In this document: positions 10,776-21,191 of the stretch, piece after piece
Position numbering within the stretch: position 1 is the stretch's first letter
Layout of the letters: each line of letters starts with the position of its first letter
NCBI GenBank assembly: GCA_010093515.1
Contig: MU001675.1
Location: 594,908 to 658,907 of the forward strand
Source: Lineolata rhizophorae
Taxonomy: Eukaryota > Ascomycota > Dothideomycetes > Lineolatales > Lineolataceae
Reading direction: 5' to 3'
Length of the DNA stretch: 64,000 nt
Program-made: the position numbers and the translations under genes
Notes under the pieces: generated by a model
Seen by the model: the letters and a program-made list of their open reading frames with translations, nothing else
What the model was told of the DNA's origin: nothing
Database searches by the model: none

Positions 10776-13700
10776 GGTAGTGTTAGGATTATTGTATGAT
10801 GATGAGGGGCGGCCAACTGAAGTGACAAAACCACAAGGCTTTTCAAGGGTGTTATGTTTGAGCGGTCTAGATGTACTTTCGTTCTAGAGTTCCAGGGCAA
10901 TAATTGCAGTTTAAACCATCATTTACAGAAGATGTGTATGTAAGCTTCTCAATACATATAGAACATTCACTCAGTGAGCATGATCTGTCATAAGATGTAA
11001 TCCACATCATTGCAGTATCATGGACCTCCACATCCTATGTCTAACAGAGGAATGCACTGGCTAGAACCGCAATTTTCAAATGACCGTGCGATAGAGATGG
11101 GTGACCCACGCGGTCAACTTCAGCCCAGTGCGCTTAGACTCCAGAAGTTTCGCAGTGCCTGTAATGGCTACCGAGCTCAGAAGATGCCAAGAAACTTACT
11201 TCGTCAATTCAAAGTTATCTAGCGTTCGGGTGAATGTCTGCTTAGCTGTTTCAGGCTTGCCTCTTGATTTGCTTCGTTCCTTGTCAAGGCTAGTTAGATA
11301 TCGTGGCAGCGATCCCAATCAGCTAGTGTTGAGCATAGCGCCGATCTTATGGACACTACCATGTGTGCTTGAGAGTGCCAAGCGCTCGATTGAATAGGTG
11401 TGTAGACAAGGAGACCCGATAGGCGAGGTTTGCGATGTGCCAAGGGGGATCTAGGATCTGCAGAAGCAGGTAAAGCGTTTGGGCACTATGTCGATATCAA
11501 GGGGTGAGCGCGTGAACATTGTTGTCATAGAATGATTCTGAAGTAACTTGACTTGATAATGAGATTCTAGGCGACGTGATAGATAGAAGGTAGTGTGTTG
11601 TAGGTATACTTCACCCCCCCTTTTTTGTCTCCGGGACAATTAAACACTTTCCATAGCATTAAGAATGTGGAGAGTTGTTGTGCCAAGAAATGTATATAAT
11701 AACGGTAGATGGCTAGCTACAATTGCTACGCGCAACGGCCTATGAGTAGGAACCATCTATTCAGCAAGAGGTGTCCGTGTTCCGAAGAGTCCCTGGCCAT
11801 AGTTTGTAGATTAGTTTTCCTACTATGTTTTAGCTTTCCACCAAGCAACTCATGAATCCGCAATTACGTACGTCGTACAATGAGAAGGTTAGCGTAGGAC
11901 TAATTAGATTCTGTTTTAGTAGAAGATGATCACTTTGGTAGTGACGAGCTAGCTCACATTAACCTGCACATGCCAAGCCTTCCGATTCATATCCCCTTCT
12001 CCACCTCGCTGGTCCTCGTTTCAGCTGTCTGCAGCTTTGAACTAGTAAACACGCTTATCATTGAGGGTCATGCGGAAGAGTGAGACACAATGACCATTGA
12101 TCGATTGAACTGATAGCAGTCCTGCAGAGCAAATTACAAATACTTAGTATGTATGGTCTCAAAGTAACTAGTAACGCAGACGCTATCTGCAATCTTAACT
12201 AAGCTTTAGGCACCAAGATAGCAGGTAGGAACTATGGAAAGTAAGAACTTAGAACCTAACGTCGTTAGGAAAGCGGAACTAAAGGGAGGATGGTAGCGAC
12301 GGAACTGCGAGGACTTTCACTGCTAACCTTAGGGGAATGCTGGTTTAGTTTCATTGCACACGGAAAGGCGGGCCACTGCCGGGATATTCATCGCACCGCA
12401 GAACAAAAAGGGAACAGCGAATCGTCTCCAATCCGTTCTGAAGACAGAGTTAGAGATCTGACTGTAAAGTGTTTTCCAAACACGTACGAATGCGAGCAGA
12501 ACTCTCCTGAGCTTGCTAATGTCGAAGGAAGATGTCTGCTCTGCTTCGGGGATAGCCATGAAGCTGCCTGAGTACTTGGAGACAGCGGCTTCATCCCATA
12601 CCTTCCTAGATACTGGCTGCCCAAGCTCATCTTGCCGTGAATCTGTATTCAGCTGCGGCTAAGATTCCGAGGAAGCACTAAGTGATAAGGCTTTCTCTTG
12701 AGAGACACGGAACAGCCCAGCGTTGAACTCTGTCGACTCCAAAGTAGGTAAAAAGAATACCAGCAGATCCAGCGGTGAAGAGCAGAGGATCACACAGCTG
12801 GATAGGCGCCGTTGTTGGGAACGTATCAGATCAACAGTCGCGGCCACACCTCACGGCATTAGCCAATTGTTGGCCGCCAAGCCCGGGGCTCCACGAACAA
12901 TTCAATTGTTTGTGTCACTGCCGTATGACGCACCCAGGGACCTCCCGCGTGCCACAACGTCCGAGCGTACTGGACTTGGCGAACATTTAGGAAGGAAGAG
13001 CCCATCGATCTGGCAGAGAGCTGTGTGGGCCCGAAACCTGCAGCCCGCCAGCAGCTGAAAGCGGAGGAGCGAGAATCTTTCTTCGCAGTAAAAGGATCTG
13101 CCCGCAGCGGGGTACGGGATACGGCAGACAAATCTGTGTAGCTTCGTGGAACTTTCGGGAGATGCCGTGCTTCGAACCCAAGGATCTGAGAAAGGCACCC
13201 TGAAAAGTCACCGGGGAAATCGATGGGGTTTATGTGAGGAAGGAGTCACGGCGTTATGCAGGGCGATAAGATCGCAAGATGTGGCCGCGTCAGGGTCCTT
13301 GGAGATCCTGGCGAGTGTCGCAAGGACGTCCAGGCTTGTTGTTCGACTGTTGGACAATTGGACTTTTTCCAAGGTTGATGTGTTAGAACAAGGCGGAAAT
13401 TGGAGATGATGGGGTACCTACCGCTTCACCGATCGCGACCTGAGAGAGGGATGTCCCCGTGGCCATAATCTCATCGATACACAATCGAATAGCTACTATC
13501 GATCGTGCGGAGCCGTCGAAATGCGAATTATTGACAGTATCGATGTGTATATGCTTTTACAAGATGCGGTCATGTTCAACTAGAGAGTGCGAAAATGATT
13601 TCTTTTTAATCGCGTGTACTGGAATGTCAGTCCGTCGGCACGAAGTAGCCTGTTGGATGGACGTAAGGAAGGCTTGCCGCCTAAAGGATATTGAGTGGAG

Positions 13701-15100
13701 TTTTCAAATCTCGGAACTGGTTCGGTATAGTTGGCGGCTATCGATCGTACGTAAGACATAAGTGGAGTTACTTCAAAACTGACAGCAGAGCATCGTCAGA
13801 CTGACATTGAGTCCCGGCTTTCGAATGGCGAGTCCTGAGATCGCTTCAACTGGTGTATACGCGTACTCATCCTTTGGGTGACAATCACGTTATCAAAGCG
13901 TCTGGAAGACTGTTGTAGCTTCCTTTGGGACTGCCCGCTTTTTACGTTTGTGTAGAGAGCGCAGGGACGGGATTCCCCGGTCGGAGTCAAATCGCTAGGA
14001 CAGAGCTCTCTACCCACGGCTCAGCCAAAGTTTAGGGACGGAAAATACGGCTTATAGAACGATGGCTCTGGGAAATAGGCACGAGCATGCGGTAACTCGG
14101 CAAGTACAGTAACCTTAAGCTTTGCGTGTTAGAGCGGAGGCGAGCGGGCTAGAACAAGGGCTTTGACCGCCACAATGCGGACTACCCGTCAGGCGCGGAA
14201 CCGGCGCGCAAAGGATACCGTTGGTGCGGTTGTATGCTCCTGAATCAGGTGCCGATGGCCGTCTGGAGGTGGAGGAGTCGCTGCACGATGGGTGAGCTAG
14301 AGGGCCGAGTGTTTTGGGTGGAGGAGAGGCGCATCCAGGAACGAGCCAAGCGAGCCCCATCGGAATTGCCGCCGAGAATGCCAATGTCTCGCTTTCCGAT
14401 GGGAGCCCGTGCGCACGGCGGGAAGCCCAGCAATCTCGCTTGCGGGCTCTGTGCGTATGGACGGAGTACGCGGTAGCAGAAGGCCGGTGACGGGGGCCGG
14501 GCAGTTGGAAGCATATTAGCAACCCATTCCAAACTCTGAGCTGGAGGAAACCTCGGCGGCGTCTCGGCACTTCCGTCTTCGAACATCTCGAAGCGCGGAT
14601 GGCGGCCGACCTGGGGCGGCTGGGTGACGTCGGTCGAGGGAACCCAACGACGTGCTAGGGACGGTGATTTGGAAGGCCGGTGCTCTAGATTGCGAGGAGC
14701 TTTGTCCGGACGATCCAAACGTCCACACACCTTACCATCCGGGGTGGTCGGTAGAGGCTCCCGCGAGCGTGCTTGGCCAGATGAGATGAGATCCTCCCGC
14801 GTGGCGACGGGGACAGGCCAGTCGGTGTTCATCCCCGGCAGCAGCCCAGGTAGGGGCCGGCTGGCAGCGTGGGCAAGACGCAGCCAAGAGGAAGCTCCAC
14901 GGCAATTGCTGTCATACGTACGTGCTCGACGGATGCAGGTAGGTATGTAGCCACTGGGCAACGCGCGGGCGCGTGAACACGCTCCGATCCGGGGCATGGG
15001 CGGTGGGCGAGTCGCGAGCCGACGCGGCCGCCTTCGCGGGCCCGCGGCAAAGTCGTCATCTTCCGCATCCTCGTCAATCGGAGCAGCGAGATCTGGCGCC
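10776..15100. other. Long gene-free stretch, no recognisable gene
   Basis: Over 4 kb without an open frame that looks like a protein. From about 10800 to 12250 the sequence is AT-richer; from 12280 to 15100 it is GC-richer, with many short overlapping frames of low-complexity, Arg/Pro/Ser-rich composition that look like composition artefacts. I looked for splice-joinable frames with familiar motifs and found none. A long non-coding RNA or a short orphan gene cannot be excluded. Confidence 0.4.
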
Positions 15101-16125
15101 TGAGCTTTTCTGAGATCCGCCAATGGCTGCTCGACGCTTGCTGCGTCCTGAGGCCGCCGGGGGGGAGGGCGAGACGGGGTTGGTGCGCCCGCGATCCTCG
15201 GGCCCCGTCGCGCTTCGCCGTCTCCCACGGGTGCTGCGCCTTATCGCGAACCCGCCGTGGACCAGCGCTGCCCGCCGCCGGCGGAGACGTCGAGCCTGCC
15301 GAGGCCGCCGTCGTCAACTTTTAAGAGGAGCGCGTTCCTGCCTGGAAGAGACGTGGGACGGGAGGACGTCGCTTTGGCATTTTCGCCCTCCCCTCTCGCT
15401 GCAGACAAAAGACACAGACCTCGTCCGATTTTCAGCCCGTGTGGCGCCGCCTCGTCCCTCTCCCCCCTTGTCTTCTTCCCTTTTCCCTCTCTCGATCCTG
15501 GCTTGGAGCCCTCGAGCCCCGGCCGCCGGACCGGGGTCTTCTTCGTCCTTCCGCGCCACCTGGCGTCTGACTTCTCCGCGCATCGGGCTCCCGCCATCGC
15601 GCCGGACTTCGATTCCCAACCACCTCGATCTGGAGCTTCCTCCGCCCAGGCGGCTCCAGTTTTAACCGTCGGGAATCGAGGACCGAGCGGCAGGCCACGG
15701 TCGCAAAGGCGGCTTGCCGCTGCTACTGCACGTCCCCAAGGTACTAAGGACCTTTTCCGTGTCTGCCCGCGCGCTAGCGCTGCTGCGTTCTTCCCATCGT
15801 GTTGAGTCGCTCAGCCACATGGGCCTGCCTACCCCTCTCTGCCCGCGCCCAAGTGCCACCACCCACCCCCCCAAGCGCGACCTCCCTGGGTATCGCTTGC
15901 GCCCGCCTGCTCGTTCGCCGACTCGTCCTTGCCACTCGCTCACTCATCCTCCTCGCACAACGGCCACTCCTCCCTCCCTGTTCACTTTTCCTGGCGAGTC
16001 CACCCAAGCAAGGACTCAAAAAGTTGACTTTCTTCCCTTTCCGCGTCGGCAATTTGTTGACATCCGTCTATTGCAGTCACGCCTCGCTTGCCTGCATTCG
16101 GCTGTTGCCACTAGAGGGGCCAAAA
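15101..16125 (+). promoter_or_regulatory. Pyrimidine-rich upstream region of the 442-aa gene
   Basis: The plus strand becomes markedly C/T-rich (for example around 15380-15500 and 15800-16000) up to the start codon of the gene at 16126. CT-rich stretches of this kind are common just upstream of, and at the transcription start of, genes in filamentous fungi. Short upstream ATG-initiated frames occur in it, so a long leader with upstream ORFs is possible. Confidence 0.4.
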
Positions 16126-17516
16126 ATGCCTCCGCTGCGTACCGTGTCTTCCAAGGCCATGAAAACAGAGCGAACGCATGAAGAAAATCAAGAGCGGTTC
16201 GTTTGCACCGCCGTCTGCTAGTGACATCCACCCGTATTGATATGTATTTCAATTGCAGAGCATACATTGCTGCTTCGCGGCGCAGCGATCGGAGCCTGGA
16301 GGCTCGGGTCGAATCGGCGCGTCGCGCTTCCGAGATACACAAACGCCGAACAGGCCGGGCTCTTCGTGTCACTGAACAGGATGTGATGAACGAGGAAATG
16401 TACGAGGAAGAGGACGACGACACGCCGGCGCAGTATCTCCGTCTCACCGCCCATCTTCAAACCCGTTCTCTCGCATTCAACACCAAGCTACGTGCCTATC
16501 TGGAGAGCAATGCCGCCACGCGAGACTGGCTCCGCGAGCAGGGGATGAGCGAGCAGCTGGCGCAGTTACCTCCGCAAATCCAGCAGCGCATGATGGCTCA
16601 ACATCAAGCCAGGTTATGGTTCCACGACTGGACCGGCGCTCAGACCGGCCAACCTATGCAAAGCCCGCCGCTCAGACAGCCGCACTTCCAACCACCAGGG
16701 TTCGACAACGGTGACTTTCATCCCCAAACTCACCACCAAAGGTCGGCCACTTTCCCGACCCCTCACGTCTTCCCTGGCATCGACTTCAATCCTCAGCACC
16801 CGCCCTCGGCAAATCCGGCGGCTTCTCCAGTTTCGGACGAACAACGAAGGCGGATGTCGGTGCCAGCTCAGCCGTCGAGGCGACCATCCGTCGCGCAGCA
16901 ATTCCAAATGTCGCCGCAAATACCGGAAACGACACCTACGACACCTACTCGGTCGGGAGAGCAGACTCCAACTCCACGGGCGGCTGAAACGGCACTAGAG
17001 CAACGGTCGAACGGCGAGCAACGATCCCCACAGCGTGCGCACAACGCCCCCTGGCCTTCCTTTGGACACTTCTACTTCCCGCACACAGACAATTATCGGC
17101 CTTTTGAGCCTGCGCCGCCAAACGACGTCGCCCTCTTCCGGCACGAGCCACCATCGCAGCAGTCTGCCGTGCTGGACCCGATGCAGCAGGCCCCGTTCCA
17201 GTGGTCTCCGGAGGGGGAACAGGCCTGGGATCGGTCGGCGCATTTCAGCGGGATGGATCAGACGCTGTCACCTCCCATGGACAAAGGCCAGGAAAATGAC
17301 GCGGTCGGAGATGAGCAAGCGACGGTCGCGGCCAACGACTTCTCCTGGCCGTCGATGGAATCGATGGTCGACTTCGACTTCGATCCCACGGCCGCCGACG
17401 CTTTTTCCAACGTGTCGCACAGCGGCCTGCCCACGCCAGACGGCCAAGCGGGCGACCGCTTGGTCGATTTCGCGGACATTAAGCCCGACGGGCTGGACAA
17501 CTCGGCGCCGGCATAA
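16126..17516 (+). CDS. Conserved fungal protein of unknown function, 442 aa
   Basis: I do not recognise a named family; from memory the N-terminal block recurs in filamentous fungi. Exon 1 (16126-16196) encodes MPPLRTVSSKAMKTERTHEE and a few more residues, and joins exon 2 (16259-17516) in phase across a 62-bp intron. Residues about 24-70 are the conserved part: a basic, helix-prone block (AYIAASRRSDRSLEARVESA, then RRASEIHKRRTG) followed by an acidic NEEMYEEEDDD run. The remaining protein is rich in Gln, Pro and Ser (residues about 125-330) and ends in an acidic, hydrophobic segment (WPSMESMVDFDFDPTAADAF) of the kind seen in transcription activation domains. A nuclear regulatory role is a guess from composition only. 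The small first exon was chosen because it supplies an ATG and the correct phase; the frame alone has an ATG inside the intron. Confidence 0.75.
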
Positions 17517-17750
17517 TTCCTCGTCGGCGATAAGATAGTTTTGTCGGCGATAAGTGTCCACGGCGCTCTACGCTTTCGTTTTGGATAAAATCATTCTTTC
17601 CGTTACTTTCACGATTTTGGTTATCCCGTGGTGTTTCCTTTCTCGGGCGTTTGGCGGTTTCCTTTTTCACTCGCCACTCTTGGCTACTGCGTGGTGGCTT
17701 ATTACAGCCCCGAGGCGTCTGACTGGTTCACTAAAATAACGCAGGGTTTC

Positions 17751-17847
17751 TTTCTTTTTCTTTCTTTTTCTTTCTTTTTCTTTCTTTTTCTTTCTTTTTC
17801 TTTCTTTTTCTTTCTTTTTTTTCTTTTTTTTTTCTTTTGTCTTTTTG
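17751..17847 (+). repeat. 10-bp microsatellite TTTCTTTTTC
   Basis: Six perfect tandem copies of the 10-mer TTTCTTTTTC run from 17751 to 17810, followed by a decayed copy and a poly-T stretch interrupted by single C residues to about 17847. It lies about 235 bp past the stop codon of the 442-aa gene, in its 3' UTR or just beyond. Confidence 0.95.
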
Positions 17848-20800
17848 AAATTGGAGTCCGATGGCTCAATGGCTTTGGATGGGTGGTGCAACAATGGTGA
17901 GGTACTCGCTAATAGGCCGGTTTTCTTCAGCGGGTCGCTTCTGGTCGTTCGGTTTTGTTCTTGCCGTTGCAACCCACGATGACATGTCTCTTGTTATAGC
18001 TTTTCTTGCGACGATTAGGGTGTGCTTGGTAAATGGCCTTTGGTGCCAGATACATTACTAGCACATACGTCGGATAATGTCGTGCTTAGCGGACTGGAAT
18101 AAGCGCTGTTGGTTCTTTTCGGGCTGATGGCTATGTCTGGTCCGCGTTCATGGCACGATCAAAGCACTTTTCACTTTTTAGTTACTATTCAATGTTGCGG
18201 CAAGGAGTCGGTCCTGCACCAATTGTCACGGAAACAAGGCTTTTGAGTAATGTTTTTTTTCTCTTTTGTCTGAAAGGATAGGTAGGATTCGAATGATACA
18301 TAATGGAGAGGGAAAGCAGATGTGTAGAGGTGATCGATGCGAGTTCGATGCGAACCTAACGGCCTGGCGACGGAGTGGCCGCCATGCAAAAGCAAGACGG
18401 TTCCTGCCCTTTTCCTTCTTGTTCAGGTTTCGCCACGAGGTCTTACGGTTTTGGTGCAACTGCTTGAGTGCATCCGCACCTCATCGGCGAAAGGGCCCTG
18501 AGCAATTGAATGTTGCGGGGACCTGTTCTAGCCGTGCAACTTGGCCTCTTTTTCCCTTCTCTGCATTCGGCAAACTACTCCCCACAAGAGCGCCCCGAGT
18601 GCTGCGTTGCATCCAATTCGGCGATTATGGCTAGGTAGAGCTTGGGCAGGCTTGTTTCTTGCCGGACTCGACTGGAGAGCACGAGCTGTTCCACAGGTCT
18701 GGTCCGCGCCGTCCGAGTGGAGACTCGCTCGCAGCATCAGGAGAGCTTGGCGAGAGGACGTACTTCCTAGGGTTCCCGAGTACGCACACATCATTCCAAT
18801 TGTTCCAATTACTAGTTTCGGTTATCCATCCGATCGCACATGTGACGGAGGCGAAAAAAAGTTGGCATTTTGCACTGCCACCCGGTCCCTAGTGCCATGC
18901 CAAAAGCAAAGCACTCCAAGTGCTCCACCCCGACGCATGTGTGGACAAGACCAACCGTCCTCAATTAATAATTCTCCGATCTAGACAAAACAGGTAGGCC
19001 TAGAAGAAAGTGCCGTCTGAGCCGGTCTTGCCTCCGCAGCAAAAGAAACAGTTTTGGGTGGGCTGTGCCGCACAATGGTGTTTGCCACCCCATCGAATCC
19101 GCTCTGGCCTGCCAGGAGAGCGTTGACTGTCTGGTAGAGTTTGGTTGCTTTGTGCTTTCGCGGCGGTGGCGCTTAGTGCCCGCGGCTTGGGGGCCCATGC
19201 TATGAACCGGCGAACAGTTGGCCGAGGAGCTAGGGCCGGAGAAGCGGCCGGCGTTTGGCTTCCATCTCCCCTTCCCCCCCGGACGGGGTTAAGCTGCTCC
19301 GGTCTGTGGATGGAAACCAGACGCCGCGCGGGCCGACAGTGTGCCGATGTCCTTGTCGCTTTTTTTTTGTTCGACGACTAGCGTGTGTTATCCGGGAGCC
19401 CGCAACCCCGCGCTATGTACATACGTAGTAGAGGTTGGCTGACGTGCGGCAGGACGCGTCTTCCCCCCTGTCCGTACGTACCTTGCCGACCACACCTCAG
19501 CCCAACCTGTCTACGTCTTACAACCACAAGCCGCCTTTTGCAATATGGACTCGACGAGCGCACATGGCTATTGCCTGCGGTCGCGTTCGCCGTCGCGGTC
19601 CAAGGGTCGGGGGAACAGAGCAAAGCGAAAACGGATAGGTATCCTTCTGGCCGTTTACGCACTCGGGCTATCATGAAGGCGTGTGCGACGCGGGCCGGTT
19701 TTCTCCGTCCTGGTGCTGCTCTCTCCTTTCGGTGGCGCGACGGCAAAAACCAGGACAGCTCGAAGTCACGTTCGGGACAGACCCAGGCTGTCGAGCCGAA
19801 AGTCGCCATCGGCGTTGACCGAAGTCTTACAGTGCCGAAGTTCGAGTATGTACTACGGTTTGGGATGAGCTCTGAGCGATTTGCCTTCTCATCCTTATCC
19901 TACGGGCTATGCAGCGGGATGCGAATTCGATTTGGGCTGTGCATCCCTATTGGGGGGAGACGATGGCGTATCGGGCAGTTCAGGGTCGAAAGAATTGAAC
20001 GGCTAAAGCTCGCCATTCGCTCCTTCAACTTTTGCTCGCGATTCTATTCAGTGACTGATCACCTCCAGGTTTCGACAATCTGCCGATGCAGGCTCCCATA
20101 AAGAGATGGCCTTCTTCTTACCTCATTCAAAGGATATCAAGCTTTGCAGTTACACCACCGTTCGGGTACCTGCTTCACTGCCCCTGTTACCTTTGTGTTT
20201 CACCTAATCAACGGCTCTCCTGTGGATATGTCCTAAACGGGCCATTCTCTTTACACGAGGGCCGACGCGACGGAGTTTACTCCTAGCACTTTCCTGTGAG
20301 TTATGAGGAAGTAGAATCATCTCTCTAGAGCTTCGCCAACGGCTCAGTACTGCGTATATCACGTTTCTCTCGTTTCGTACCTAGGTAATAGAGTGTCTAG
20401 GTATCTTTCCAATTTTGATCCCGCCGCTCATATTGCTTGCTGTTCTGCAAGGCGATCGTTCTGCTGTGCTGTTGTAGCACAGCAGCATGCATTCAACCCG
20501 CCGCAGAAATATCATTCACCACCAAGCTTCATAGTCTGGGACCGAGTAGGTGGGCCTGTGCACAGCTTGTCCCAACTGTCTTTATTGCCTGCAGACTTCG
20601 CGGTTTCGCGTCCCGGCACCGAAGGACCGTCACCCTTTCTGCTGCCGTGATCGATTCAATCAGGTCCATCACACGGACGGGTGCTTTGAGTCAATGTTGC
20701 TCATGCACTTATCCATAGCAATCAGGGGAAATCAGGGGCTGTGACCAGTACCAACCGGCAGGCTGACAGACGGGATCTCCTGCTTGTTCCCTACGGGATA

Positions 20801-21191
20801 CCCGGCAATTCTAGAGATTAGGTGGACCTGGGCTGGAGCAAGATCAGGGTGGACGGCATGACGCACGGAGAACAATCGCAGGAAGTAGACGCAGGCGTCG
20901 CATCCCGTTCAACGTTAGCTGGCGTCTGGAGTCCAGCGCATTGCGTCTCTTTACCCTTCAGTTTGGTCACCAATTACACACGATAGCTAGGTCATTGTTG
21001 GGCAAGCCGCGCTTGCTAATTCGATGGGATCGACATGGCCTCCTATATATATTCGATATATTCATCGGCGCCTGGTTGAATTTGTTGTCGTTCCTGGCTG
21101 ACCGCTCGCTCTTGCCGGCGGAGCCTGACTCTCGTTTTCTCGATCCTTTTAGTGCCTGAGTTGTCTTGGATAGATCTCCCGTGCCAGCCCA
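17848..21191. other. Gene-free stretch upstream of the Ser-rich secreted protein gene
   Basis: More than 3 kb with no recognisable gene. The longest frame (plus, about 19385-20101) has no family features and an irregular composition, and I take it as chance. The stretch is the upstream region of the Ser-rich gene at 21192 and holds the hairpin at 20461-20485. Short poly-T runs occur near 18250 and 19360. Confidence 0.4.
20461..20485. repeat. 10-bp perfect inverted repeat (hairpin)
   Basis: CTGCTGTGCT at 20461-20470 is exactly complementary to AGCACAGCAG at 20476-20485, with a five-base loop GTTGT. It lies about 0.7 kb upstream of the Ser-rich protein gene. It could be a binding site for a dimeric regulator or an RNA hairpin in a long leader; neither is shown. 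Confidence 0.8.

Noticed and set aside
13150-13200. Possible tRNA T-loop (TTCGAA) near 13170
   Set aside because: Only the six-base core matches; no stem on either side and no A box at the right distance.
14245-15228. 327-codon minus-strand frame
   Set aside because: Arg/Pro/Ser-rich with no motif; several overlapping frames of equal quality exist on both strands, typical of GC-rich non-coding DNA.
19385-20101. 238-codon plus-strand frame upstream of the Ser-rich gene
   Set aside because: Irregular composition rich in Arg, Cys and Trp, no domain, no splice-supported extension.
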